A stretch of 64,000 bases of DNA from Xiphydria camelus (lineage: Eukaryota; Arthropoda; Insecta; Hymenoptera; Xiphydriidae), in assembly GCA_963678675.1 (NCBI GenBank), contig OY783191.1, forward strand, positions 12,052,562 through 12,116,561, read 5' to 3'. Of this stretch, positions 1 to 10,164 are shown piece by piece. Within the stretch, counting starts at the first letter, position 1, and each line of letters begins with the position of its first letter. Position numbers and translations under genes: made by a program. A model generated the notes under the pieces. The model did no database searches. It was not told the origin of the DNA and saw only the letters and a program-made list of their open reading frames with translations.

Positions 1-2368
1 GGATTCTGGCAAGTGAAATTGGATGAGAAGAGTGCACAGATTTATGTACATTCAACACACCTCTTTCGGTAGATATAAATTCCTCAGATTGCCTTTCGGG
101 TTATGTTCATCACCAGAAGTATTTCAAAAACGAGTAATTCAGACGTTTGGAGATATCGAAGAAGTATCCGTCGTTGTTGATGATTTGATTATTGCAGCCG
201 AAACTGAGGAGGAACATGATAAAATACTAAGAAAAGTACTTCAAAGAGCAAGGGCGAACAATGTTAAATTCAACAAGAAGAAGATGAAGCTTAGACTAGA
301 GGAAGTTCCTTATGTGGGCCATATTATCTCTAAGGATGGATTAAAGTTGGACCCAAACAAAGTGAGGGCTATAATCAACATGGACGATCCACAGAACAAA
401 GAAGAATTAAGAAGGTTTCTGGGTATGGTTAATTATCTGGCCAGATACATTCGCAATATGTCAGTTGTCAACGCACCTTTGAGAAAATTATTAAAAGAGG
501 ATGTTGAATGGATGTGGGGCCCGGAGCAACAGGAGGCGATAGAGACTTTGAAGAAGAAATTAACTTCAGCACCAGTCTTGGCGTATTATGATGTGAACAG
601 GCCAGTGGTGGTTGAAACTGATGCTTCGAAGGATGGATTAGGGGCTGCGCTTGTTCAAGACGGTCATCCCATTGTCTACGCATCGAGATCTCTCACAGAA
701 ACGGAACAGAGATATGCTCCGATCGAGAAAGAGCTTTTGGCAATTGTTTTTGGTCTGGAACATTTTCGGCAGTATGTATATGGACGACCGGTAACAGTAC
801 ACACAGATCACAAACCATTGGTGACTATCATCAAGAAGGATATTAACAAGGTATCTGGAAGATTGCAAATGATGTTTCTTAAGGTCATAAAATATCAGCC
901 AACAATCCAATACGTGCCTGGGAAAGAGATGTTCTTAGCCGATACACTCTCCAGAGCTTTTCTACGGGATCCTGTGAGAGAGGACGATGAAGTGGGTGAT
1001 ATAGTGCATTCTATCAGTAAACATTTAGCAATAAGTAAGGAGAAGAGGAGAACTGTACAGGAAGCAACGGAACAAGACGAGATCCTGCAAAAGATCATTC
1101 AATATCATCAGGATAAATGGCCAGAGTATGTGCGGAATGTTCCTCTTTGCGTGCAACCTTATTGGAATTATCGCCACGATATCTCGGTAGAGGATGGCAT
1201 GGTATTTGTGGAGAATAGATTGTTGGTTCCCAGTATTCTGAGACCAGAGATGCTCAAGATTCTGCATGAAAGACATCTTGGGGAAGAAAAGTGTAAGAAG
1301 AATGCTAGGAGTTTGCTCTTCTGGCCTGGGCTGACTCAGCAGATTGAGCAAATGGTGTCGGCCTGTACTGTGTGTCAGCAGTTTCGATCGAGTCAAGGCA
1401 AAGAGCCTTTAATATCACATGTAATTCCTTCGAGGCCCTGGTGCAAGATCGGTACGGATATTCTGGACTTTGCTGGTGCTACGTATTTGGTGGTAATAGA
1501 TTATTACTCTAAGTGGCTGGAGTTATTGCTAATGCAGAGAAAGACATCAGGGGAAGTGATAAATCAGCTTAAAGAGGTATTCTCGAGGTTTGGAATCCCA
1601 GAGGAGATAGTATCGGATAACATGCCGTTTGGAAGTTTGGAGTTCAAGACTTTTGCTATGCAATGGGATATTGTCTTTACAACCTCTAGCCCGAGGTATC
1701 CACAGTCTAACGGCATGGCTGAGAGAGCCGTGCAAATTGCAAAGAATATTCTACGAAGAGCATCAACCGGAAGAGCTGATTTAGGTGTCATGCTGCTTGA
1801 TTATAGGAGTACTCCAGTCAAGGGCATGAGTCTCAGTCCTGCCCAGCTGTGTATGGGACGTAGACTGCGTACAAAAATACCAGTACTCAGTAGCAAACTT
1901 ATACCAAAGATACCAACCGGTGTTCGAGGCGAGTTACAAGCAAAACAAGCAATCCAAAAATTATACTATGACAGGTCTGCTCGTAACCTACCTGAACTGA
2001 ACGTGGGTGACAGGGTTTTACTGAAACGAGGTAATATAGTGGAGCCTGCTAAAGTGACTACTAAGCTTGAGGCTCCACGTTCATTCATCGTGGCCACTAC
2101 GGATGGTGGTGAATACAGGCGCAATCGAAGTCAATTAATAAAACCTAAACATGAGGCTGTGATGCACTTCGTGGATCCATTCTCTGATCTCATATCGGAT
2201 GATTCGCAATCTTCAAAAGAGGATGTTGCAGAGCCTACAGATCGGTTAAACAGTGAGGGACCTGCTGATCAACCACTGGATTCTGAACGTGGTGTATCTA
2301 GTGGACGAACCTTGAGACCTCATGCGGATATAAAACGTCCAGAACGTTTTAAGGACTTTGTTGTTTGA
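1..2368 (+). CDS. pol: Ty3/gypsy pol polyprotein, 5'-truncated by window edge (RT, RNase H, integrase)
   Basis: This is the reverse transcriptase, RNase H and integrase part of a Ty3/gypsy retrotransposon, which copies and integrates the element. In the 781-residue frame that starts at 23, the RT catalytic motif VVDDL is near residues 51-55, the RNase H acidic motif TDAS is near 200, and TDHKPL follows. The integrase has a zinc-binding H/C region near 413-450 and a D, D, E triad (GTDIL, SDN, AERA) with about 35 residues between the last two. The RT start lies outside the window. Bases 1-45 read as RT in frame 1, but the rest is in frame 2, so small insertions near 46-75 break the frame and the ATG at 23 is probably not a real start. 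The frame is open from there to 2368, which suggests a fairly young but damaged copy. The clade is uncertain. Confidence 0.93.
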
Positions 2369-2418
2369 AATATCGTAATTATGTTACTATTATTACCTAA
2401 TTATGTTAAAGGGGGGGA

Positions 2419-2808
2419 TGTGGCAGATGATATAGTAGTCCAGAGGGCGCTTCCGTATTTGAGACTAGAGAGATTACCTTCTATAATATATATAATCTTG
2501 GTCAAGTGTGAGGCACGAAGCACGTGCGATGTGCAATGTAACCTGTTATTAAAATACCAATAAATATCTCTTTTACTAATGATGCAAGTTGTCACAGAAA
2601 GAGAAAACGCACACAAAATGCATGATACAGAGGAATGATAACGGTATACGTAATAATCTTGGCATATAAAGAGAAGTATGCATGGAAAGAATTGTGGAAT
2701 GCTGGTATGGGAGGAACACTGTAGGGAATATGTTTGTTACCTACCAAGTCCTTTTCTAGGCCAGTGGACCGAAATAAACTATCTACCTATCTATCTATCT
2801 ATTGGACA
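2419..2808 (+). repeat. 3' LTR of the Ty3/gypsy element
   Basis: A purine run (AAAGGGGGGGA, 2408-2418) just after pol is the expected polypurine tract. It is followed at once by TGTGGCAGATG, a typical LTR start. The LTR holds a short CTAT microsatellite near 2780-2800. The right boundary is placed at a CA near 2808 and is approximate, because the 5' LTR is outside the window and cannot be compared. Confidence 0.7.
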
Positions 2809-3779
2809 CCTTGCAGTTATTAGACAATCTAATTTAAATGAATAAAAACAAGATTTCTAGTTCTTACTTAAATAAATATTATCAATAAAAAAATAAGAAC
2901 ACTCTGTCCAATAACTAAGTTCTTTGGCAATTTTTTTGAGGTTATTGCTTTCGGTTTCGTATACGTATGGGTAGATCGATGCTTGCTTAAACTGTTATTT
3001 TGCGGCAAACGTAAGTCGATAAGTTTACGGATACGGATAGGGATACGGAAAAAATTTTAGGGTTTGCTAAAAGTGTCTATTATAACCGTTTTAATTTGCC
3101 CCCGGGTGTTTGGCTCTGTGGCGCCATCTGCTTCAGTTTTGCCCAAACAACCCCATTGAATACCTGCTTAACAGGTTAGCTTTTTTTCCGCAAGAGGTCT
3201 CACTGATTTCTGGACTGTCGCGTACGCAACTAGACTCGATTTGGAATCGATATAACCTTCGAAAGTTCTAGGATTTATGGCGGTAAAACTCAAATATCAA
3301 ATGGTTCTGAATGCTGAGAAATAATGTACGGGTGAATTTCCACGGAAAGAAAGGCATATCGAATATTACCCGTTAGGGTACCGGCAACTGCGAGATTTAT
3401 AAACTTCCTGCCGCCGCGAGTTTGGTTTGCGAGGACTATCAACAATCAGGCATAAACACCTTCTTCCGTTTCGGGGACTGAGTTTTGGCGACTCGAGAAG
3501 TCGTAAACGATATCGCGTAGCATTTCTGATTTGTAAACGAGTTCGCCAAATTCGCCCTTCCATGAAGTCACATAATCATGAGTATGCGAGTGCAGATTGA
3601 GAGGGAGAAAACCGTTGTAACGATCCGCGACTAGCGTTTCGATAGGGACAGTGCAAGGCGAATAGGGCGCCATATGAAAGCTCTTGTGTAAAGTAATGAG
3701 GAGGAATTTAACGAGAGTATAAAGGGCAGTTACAGTGAAATTCCTTTTTATTAAATAAAATTAAATATTTTTTTGTAAA
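2809..3779. other. No recognised gene; possible minus-strand fragment at 3446-3673
   Basis: Nothing can be identified with confidence. On the minus strand at 3446-3673 a 75-codon frame starting MAPYSPCTVPIETL has a coding-like composition but matches no family I recognise. Around 2815-2925 a weak inverted repeat (AGTTCTTACTT versus AATAAGAACA) may be a decayed MITE. Confidence 0.3.
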
Positions 3780-3989
3780 ATGCCATCCTCGAAAAAAACC
3801 TGTTGCGTCAAAGGTTGCTCAAATACACCAGATCGTGTACAAAATATTAATCTACCAGTAAAATTCTATTCATTTAATACAAGTAGTGTTCACTTCCCAT
3901 GGAAGAATCACAAACGTGTAAAGTGGATTAATGCAGTTAAAAATTGCATTAATCCACTGCTACAGTATTCAGATAATATATATAGGTGA
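3780..3989 (+). pseudogene. THAP-domain N-terminal fragment
   Basis: The 69-residue frame begins with the arrangement of a THAP zinc-dependent DNA-binding domain: MPSSKKTCCVKGC, then a hydrophobic FYSF stretch, then RVKWINAV. THAP domains occur in P-type transposases and in host proteins tamed from them. The rest of the C2CH domain is missing, because at 3922-3958 the coding sequence folds back on itself (14 bp stem, 9 bp loop) and then runs on as the inverse of its own codons. A palindromic Tc1-type element follows at 3994. I therefore call it a broken first exon. A second, diverged THAP fragment lies at 29812-29906. Confidence 0.6.
3922..3958. repeat. Perfect 14 bp hairpin at the end of the THAP fragment
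   Basis: AGTGGATTAATGCA (3922-3935) is followed after nine bases by its exact reverse complement (3945-3958). The left stem is coding sequence of the THAP fragment, so the right stem looks like the start of an inverted copy made by template switching. Confidence 0.8.
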
Positions 3990-4064
3990 TATACAATAAG
4001 TTAAGTAAGAGCGTGTACAGCGTTATTCATAAAAAATGTATTCAACAATGTTTTTTTCCACATA

Positions 4065-4274
4065 CACCCTGCGACTCGGATTCTGTCGCTGGTGACTTTC
4101 TAATTATCATTTTTAAACGTACTAACCAATGAGTAATCAATCCTCATGCTTTCATTAATGAGGATAGACGCCACCGTAGCTAATGAGGGTATGAGAATTA
4201 ATTGTTCATTGACTAGTATGTTTAAAAATGATACTTTAGAAAGTCATCAGCGACAGAATCTTAGTCGCAGGGTA
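4065..4274. repeat. CACCC MITE family, copy 1
   Basis: This is a ~210 bp element with long inverted ends (CACCCTGCGACTCGGATTCT with CTGTCGCTGGTGAC behind it), flanked by TA. It lies inside the palindromic Tc1 element. Related copies in the window are at 4637, 7085, 27771, 28936, 51999, 52406, 60452 and 61584. Confidence 0.75.
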
Positions 4275-4636
4275 TACATACGTTTGACATGTTCCAAAGC
4301 AATGCGCAATTATGTTAATAATGAGTTCAATCACCCACCAATATCAATAATTGCTTGGCATCTCCGAGGCATACTATCCACCAAATTTTCGGCGTATTTG
4401 CGGGAAAGTGCCTTTCAAATGTGTCGAATTTCTCAGGATACATGCATCAAACAGAAGCTTTGAGGAAAACGTGTCTTCACTGTGAATTCACTGTGAAGTA
4501 GCTATCCCGAGAAATTCAACGCATTTGGAAGGCACTTCCCTGCGAATACGTCGAAAACTTAGTGGATAGTATGCCTCGGAGATGCCAAGCGACTATTGAC
4601 GCTGGTGGGTTAACATAATTGTGCATTGCCTTGGAA

Positions 4637-4785
4637 CCAATAATTAATCATCCTCATGCTTTCATTAACGAGAGTAGACGCCACCGTAGCTAATGAGCGC
4701 ATGAGAATTAATTATTCATTGGTTAGTACGTTTAAAAATAACGTTTAAAAAGAGTCACCAGCGACAGATGCCGTGTCCCTGGGTG
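4637..4785. repeat. CACCC MITE family, copy 2, right half only
   Basis: This is the right two thirds of the same family, ending GTCACCAGCGACAG and then CCCTGGGTG followed by TA. The left end is missing. Confidence 0.65.
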
Positions 4786-4863
4786 TATGTGGAAAAAAAT
4801 ATTGTTAAATAAATTTTTTATAAATAATGCCGTACGCATTCTTACTTAACTTACTGTACTTAC

Positions 4864-5066
4864 CACAATCTTTACATTATAAGTATTTGATACACCGGTT
4901 TGAGCTACAACTTTACAGGTTATAACGATTTCTCCGTTTTTGGTGTCATCTGTCTCTACTACATTAAGTACATGACCCGATTCAAATAATTTTCGTCCTT
5001 TGACATCATTCTGACTTCGTATGAGGTTGTTTTGAATTGGCCGAAAACCATACTTAATAATTCTTA
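4864..5066 (-). pseudogene. Exon fragment of a SWIM-associated transposon-like protein
   Basis: The minus strand reads through ~65 codons including IIKYGF, then KLFESGHVLNVVE and GEIVITCKVVAQTGVSNTY, and ends at a canonical GTAAGT donor. From memory of the family, this resembles the stretch just before the SWIM zinc finger in insect THAP/SWIM/YqaJ-type proteins; the CxC..CxH finger itself is not present. The 5' side is cut by the TIR element starting at 5067. Across that insertion and the 9.9 kb element, the frame can be followed on the minus strand at 17797-17820. A diverged homologous piece lies at 29326-29448 on the plus strand. Confidence 0.45.
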
Positions 5067-5168
5067 GGTTTGTTCCTGCAGAGAATCCGTGACTAATCCC
5101 TGACAGTTGGTGATTTGTACGTAGTGCGCATGTGCGGACTTTGACTAGTCAGGGATTTCTGTTGGAAC

Positions 5169-6167
5169 TGTGGCGGCCCGCCACCAGATGGCGCTGCCCT
5201 TCTCACTAGTGGTCGAACACGAGTACGTTTCTACATAAGACCGAAGCTGTTCGACAACCACGGAGGACAGAGCACACAGAGCGTCTAAGGCAGGAGTCGG
5301 CCTAGCCTTACTGACGAGTCCACAGGCCGACTCCGGGACGAAACGCTCCGCCGATAACATGGCGATCGCTCTTTTCGCCAAAGTGGTGACCCCGACGTGA
5401 TGCAGCGGAGAAGATCATCATTCCTGCAGCATACCTTCTGGACCAAGGAACTCCCATGATAGGACACCTTCATCCGGAAGCAGAGCCAACCACACGCACA
5501 CGGCCACGACGCTCTCAGCCAGCACCAGCCACACCAACGCTCACACACACGGCCACGACGCTCACAGCACCAGCCACACACACACGGCCACGACGCCCCA
5601 GAGCACCAGCCATGCCAGCGCACACACACACGGCCATGCTAGACCCACGCAGGCAGCAGCCACAGCACCAGCGCTCACACACAAGGCCATGCTAGACCCA
5701 CGCAGGCAGCAGCCCCAGACCAGCGCACGCACACACACGGCCATGCTGGACCCACGCAGGCAGCAGCCGCATCATCACACACACACACACACACACAGGA
5801 CCGATCTCTCACACGCTGCGACGAACACCGGCGGAATTTCCAACTCACGATGTCCCAGTCACATAGAACCACGCTCACACAGCCATCGCCACGCACACCA
5901 CCATCTTCCACATCGTTACGCCTGCCTCCAGCAGCCGTCACTGGGGGGAGTACTGTGGCGGCCCGCCACCAGATGGCGCTGCCCTTCTCACTAGTGGTCG
6001 AACACGAGTACGTTTCTACATAAAACCGAAGCTGTTCGACAACCACGGAGGACAGAGCACACAGAGCGTCTAAGGCAGGAGTCGGCCTAGCCTTACTGAC
6101 GAGTCCACAGGCCGACTCCGGGACGAAACGCTCCGCCGATAACATGGCGATCGCTCTTTTCGCCAAA
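5169..6167 (+). mobile_element. TRIM (short non-autonomous LTR retrotransposon), copy 1
   Basis: Two 214 bp direct repeats (5169-5382 and 5954-6167), starting TGTGGCGGCCCGCC and ending CTTTTCGCCAAA, flank a 571 bp interior. One base after the 5' LTR lies a primer-binding site, TGGTGACCCCGACGTGAT, identical to the one of the Ty3/gypsy element at 62446. Just before the 3' LTR is a short purine-rich tract (CTGGGGGGAG). The interior is C/A-rich with imperfect repeats (CACACGGCCACGACGC and similar). It has no gag or pol, so mobility would depend on proteins from another element. The two LTRs differ only slightly. The flanks GAAC and GGAC do not match exactly. Confidence 0.85.
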
Positions 6168-6302
6168 GGACACCGAACGCACTGTACTCTAGTGGTGACG
6201 ACAGTAATTCATTTTAGAAGAGAGCAAATCTAACCTTTTTAATTTTCGACTAAAGTTATTGTTATTTTGTTTTATACACTACTAGAGTAGTGTAACAAAA
6301 AT

Positions 6303-6370
6303 ATGGATGAAAACTCAGGTACAAACAATAGAAAGGTAATACGGTTTGGCGAACAAGGGTTGCAAACGTA
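6303..6370 (+). other. Short exon-like frame (MDENSGTNNRK)
   Basis: An ATG-initiated frame (MDENSGTNNRKVIRFGEQGL) inside the 5067-7858 element is cut at 6370 by the palindromic Tc1 insertion. AAAG/GTAATA within it could be a splice donor. It may be the first exon of a protein encoded by the host TIR element. I do not recognise it. Confidence 0.25.
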
Positions 6371-6910
6371 CAGTCAGTTAAGTAAGAGCGTGTGTATGGC
6401 ATTATTCATAAAGAGATTATTCAACAATGTTTTTTTCCACGTACATACGTTTGACATGTTCCAAGGCAATGCGCAATTATGTTAATAATGAGTCCAATCA
6501 CCACCATCGACAATCACTTGGCATCCCCGAGGCATAGTATCCACCCATTTTTTGACGTATTCGCGGGGAAGTGCCTTCCAAACGCGTCGAATTTCTCAGG
6601 ATAGCTACTTCACAGTGAACACGTTTTCATAAACAAACAGAAGCTTGGACGAAAACGTGTCTTCACTGTGAAGCAGCTATCCCCAGAAATTCGACACATT
6701 TGGAAGGCACTTCCCCATAAATACGCTGAAAATTTGATGGATAGTATGCCTCGGAGATGTCAAGCAATAATCGATGGTGGTAATTGAACTCATTATTAAC
6801 CAAATTGTGCATTGCCTTCGACCATATCAAACGTATGTATATGTCGAAAGAAACATTGTTTAATAATGTCTTCATGAATAACGCCGCACACGCTCTTACT
6901 TAATAGACTA
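6371..6910. mobile_element. Palindromic Tc1/mariner-derived element, copy 2
   Basis: The ends CAGTCAGTTAAGTAAGAGCG and its imperfect inverse are flanked by TA. The left half on the minus strand and the right half on the plus strand both encode the C-terminal end of a Tc1-type transposase. The plus-strand version (~6690-6790) has IWKALPHKY and SMPRRCQAIIDGG, and the minus-strand version (~6480-6600) has VWKALPREY and TMPRGCQVIVDGG. No catalytic region is left. It has the same architecture as the element at 3994-4856. Confidence 0.65.
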
Positions 6911-7084
6911 TACTTACAATCTCACGTCCTTCACAGAACGCTAATTGCCGGACGGATCGGAGTAAGCCATCCCCGCAGTGGCCAGCTTAATAAATACCGC
7001 TATACGTGGAATATGTATTGTAAAGGGGAGAAATAACGGATTCCATAGATAACCGTGTAGATCTGATACCTGGCTTGCCATGTA

Positions 7085-7295
7085 CACCCGGGTTCACGGA
7101 TTTTGAACATAGTGACTTTTCAAAATGTCATATTTCAATATACTAACCAATGAATAATTAATTATCATGCTTTCATTAGCCAGGGCAAAAGCCGCATTAG
7201 CTAATGAAAGTTTGACATTTAATTGCTAATTGGCTGTTACGTTTTAAAATTACATTTTCAAAAGTCATTATGTTCAGAATCCGTGAACCCGGGTG
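7085..7295. repeat. CACCC MITE family, diverged copy 3
   Basis: CACCCGGGTTCACGGATT at the left and AATCCGTGAACCCGGGTG at the right form matching ends flanked by TA. The middle keeps the ACTAACCAATGA and CATGCTTTCATTA blocks of the family. Confidence 0.7.
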
Positions 7296-7297
7296 TA

Positions 7298-7495
7298 CAC
7301 CCGGGGCCACGGATTCTTCTTCTGGTTACTTTTGCAAAATGTTTCTATTATAGGTACTCTACATATTAATTACTCATTCAAATTTCTAACATTAGCATCA
7401 ACATCTATAGCAGAAATAATGGATTCGGTTTTTCAACAGTACAAATAACAATTAACAAATTAATAGAGGGGGGGGGGCAGTTTTACTTCGACCAG
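7298..7495. repeat. Adjacent decayed TIR element
   Basis: CACCCGGGGCCACGG begins immediately after the TA that closes the previous MITE, and an ACCAGGGTG/TA end occurs near 7495. It looks like a second insertion into the same TA, now degraded. It contains a run of ten G near 7468-7477. Confidence 0.4.
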
Positions 7496-8187
7496 GGTGT
7501 ACACAATATCCTACAACAAATTAGGACAGTTATTTTGAATTAATCTATTTCTCCAGCCTTATACCATACTTGTAAAACGCTTGCGTGCTGGTTATTCTCA
7601 GTATAGCGCTATACCGCGTTTATACTGTGTTTGTAAAACCCGCCCTCATTCATACGAGCAGCTAGTACGCATGCGTCGGACTGAAAGTTTCCTGACAATC
7701 CGCAAACTTTTCTGACTGTCAGCAAACTCGTCTGACTCCTGCTGGAACAGCGGATTTGGAATCAGTGACTGTCACGTACTTCTTGTTGGAACGCGAGAAT
7801 CTTAATGCGCATGCGCCTGACGTCCGCTGACAGTCTCTGACTCCTGCAGGAACAAACCTCTTATATCATCCCCGATAGCCAAGCGTGACTTTCACCCAAA
7901 AGTCACGCGGTGGCGTCACTGAGTGACGTTACTCTGATGCCACAGTGAGGATCCGGAGTGAGAGTTTTTGCCAGAACGGAATACTTGATCCTGATTGGTC
8001 TATTCGCTGACGCCGTACGGAACTTTTATTCGCGTCGGACACCGCTGTATGGTGGCGTTTCGTTCTTCCTAAGATGGCCGTCGTTGCGAACCGAATGTCA
8101 AGATAACCATGTAACGTAAACAAAATATTTGTAAATACCTAGTAGTAGTTTTAAGAGTGCAAGTGCAATAAACCCAATTCATAAGTG

Positions 8188-8292
8188 ATGAATATCGATA
8201 TCGAAGATATCTTGTCAGTTCTAGGAGAGTCAAAAATGCCGCTAGTGGAAGGAGAAGCGGTATTGAAAAAGCAGTTTGTATTTTCCTGCTGA
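8188..8292 (+). other. Exon-like frame MNIDIEDILSVLGESKMPLV
   Basis: This short ATG-initiated frame ends shortly after AAAAAGCAG, where another element begins at 8282. Composition and the acidic, leucine-spaced start look like a genuine first exon, possibly of the THAP/SWIM-type family seen nearby or of the 9.9 kb element. I cannot assign it. Confidence 0.25.
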
Positions 8293-8571
8293 ATCAAAAA
8301 GAGAAACCAAAATACAGTGAAAATCGTCGCTTCTTGCGTACAATCGTCACATGTAACAAGTGCTTCTCACGAAGTTGAAGTGAACATCTTACTAGTAAAC
8401 AACAATAAAGAAGTAACGTGCAAGTGCAGCTAGGCCAGAGGAAGACGCAAACATGTTTTTGCAACGCTTCTGTACATAAATCAGTACGGCAAATAGTACC
8501 ATGTGACGATTGTACGCAAGAAGCGATGATTTTCACTGCATTTTGGTTTCTCTTTTTGATTCCGCAGGAAA
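8282..8571. repeat. ~290 bp inverted-repeat element
   Basis: TTTCCTGCTGAATCAAAAAG with ~50 further bases is repeated in inverse (CTTTTTGATTCCGCAGGAAA) at the other end, leaving ~140 bp of unique middle. The arms include GCTTCTTGCGTACAATCGTC. It adjoins the half foldback at 8573. Confidence 0.65.
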
Positions 8572-8572
8572 C

Positions 8573-8746
8573 CGATAATTGATTATTTCGATAACCGATC
8601 TGAACTTGCTGACGACGCCACACTCGCGGATGACTACGCATGCGCATTCACGCTTCTCCGGTGATTCTATTGGACGAGGAGACCCAAAGGGGTGCTCATG
8701 CAAAACTCGCAATTTTTCTATGGTTCAAATGATCGCGGACATACGG
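8573..8746. repeat. Half of a CCGTATGTCCGCG foldback
   Basis: This matches the right half of the complete foldback at 12467-12782, from its axis to the end GCGGACATACGG followed by TA. The left half is absent. Confidence 0.75.
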
Positions 8747-8748
8747 TA

Positions 8749-10164
8749 TACGTTTCGAAGTGGCCTTCGCAGTGGCTTTCTCGAGGGGGAGTTGCGAGTA
8801 CTCGTAACTAGAAACGTATACGTTTCTTTTGCGAGTGGTTAACGCTTGGCAACGTTGTAGGATGTACTAACAGTTGAATAAATATGGATTAGATGATACT
8901 AAATTTTCAGAATATATTGGTTTACTTCTTATGACATGCTTTTAGCGCGTAGTTTTGAATACTTTCTTATTACGTATCACACGATGCACGTATAAATATA
9001 TTTCTATTAGTGTTCTTTGGATACTTATAATATTTGTTTATCCGTCCAACCGTCCATGAACAACTTATTTTAAAAACATTCACATTTTAATAATGTAATC
9101 AAACTTTCTTTATAATTTCCTGCTATTATATTTTTGTCAAAAGGATTTTATACATTTTATTTGAAATTCTGTAAAAATAGGTGGTGACTTGGTTGCTTTA
9201 TACACTATAGAATTTGATCCTGATTAGATAATTTTTTAAGATGTTATCTGCAAAAGTTCAAAATTTTTATGCGATAACTTTTAAGCAGATAGAGCTATTT
9301 GCATACAACTCAGCCTTATTTACGTAGTTTGGATATACAATGGAGTTTGAACATTTTTCAAATTGCGCGAAATTAATTACAGTTAAATGTCCAAAGTATA
9401 CGACATTTATTAATATAGAATATCTGTCTTAGAATTAATAAGCGACGCACACCAAATACACAATATGTATATGTATACATATAAGCACTCAGAAAAGAAG
9501 ACAAGACGCAAAACGCTGAATTTTCTTTGTATATGAATGTAAGAAACTGGAATAATAGCATATGTATATATAATGATATAAACATTAAAATTTCTATAGT
9601 AAGGGAAAGTTATAATTTTGTATTGCCTCCTCCAATTTTATAATATATATTATCGATGTGTGTTACATGAAGAATTGAATTGTATGGAAAACTATTCATT
9701 TTTCAATTACAATGTATTATGTGATTCATAAAAAATAACAGACTTAGTTTAAGTAAGAATAGCGAATGAGTCCTAATGAATATTATCTCTATCTTATAAT
9801 TAATACACCTTATTATGAAATCAATAGTCACGTAATACTAATCCTTTATTGCACTCCACGACAACGTTATATTAATGAATATTTTTATCCCCATATAAAA
9901 ACTACAATCTCTTCGTACCAAATGAAATATTCCTTATATTACTTATTCCTACTTTATTCAGTTACGCGTACAAATACTGCGGACGATGTTACCGCGGAGA
10001 AGCCGACTTTCGCCAAGAGCATGTGTTTGGGATTGTCATCATAAAACAATAAACCGTTCCAAGTTTTGGGTTTCGAGGAGGGAGTTTTCAGAGCCCATTT
10101 CTCCGGAAATTCTGCAAATAAGTGCAATCGAATTCTGTGACCCGTGGTAGAAACATCGTAGAAA
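8749..10164. other. AT-rich stretch without recognisable gene
   Basis: No frame here has coding character, and no terminal repeats stand out. The stretch after ~9960 probably contains the 5' leader of the Myb/SANT gene that starts at 10165. Confidence 0.5.

Larger units (their letters stand above)
3994..4856. mobile_element. Palindromic Tc1/mariner-derived element, copy 1
   Basis: The ends are inverted (CAATAAGTTAAGTAAGAG on the left, CTTACTTAACTTACTG on the right) and are flanked by TA on both sides, as in Tc1/mariner elements. Inside, sequence from the C-terminal end of a Tc1-type transposase (an SMPRRCQ-like motif) appears in both orientations around a central axis, so the element is two inverted 3' ends with no 5' catalytic part. 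Two copies of the CACCC..GGGTG MITE family have jumped into it. Confidence 0.6.
5067..7858. mobile_element. 2.8 kb TIR element (GGTTTGTTCCTGCAG ends), 5 bp TSD TCTTA
   Basis: GGTTTGTTCCTGCAG at 5067 and its exact reverse complement ending at 7858 are flanked by TCTTA on both sides (5062-5066, 7859-7863). Subterminal sequence on both sides is rich in CTGACAGT and GCGCATGC-like motifs. About 1 kb is its own sequence; the rest is a TRIM, a palindromic Tc1 element and MITEs that entered later. It interrupts the SWIM-type exon. The superfamily is not clear: a 5 bp target duplication fits few families and no transposase is recognisable. Confidence 0.65.

Noticed and set aside
1..2368. An endogenous errantivirus with an envelope gene
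   Set aside because: Pol is followed directly by the polypurine tract and 3' LTR; there is no room for an envelope frame.
5500..5790. Repeats in the TRIM interior as a possible CRISPR-like array
   Set aside because: Units vary in length and sequence and have no unique spacers of constant size; the setting is a eukaryotic retrotransposon.
5456..6166. Several Pro/His/Thr- or Cys/Trp-rich frames on both strands in the TRIM
   Set aside because: They arise from the CA-rich imperfect repeats and the LTR sequence; they have no Gag or other domain motifs and differ between the two TRIM copies.
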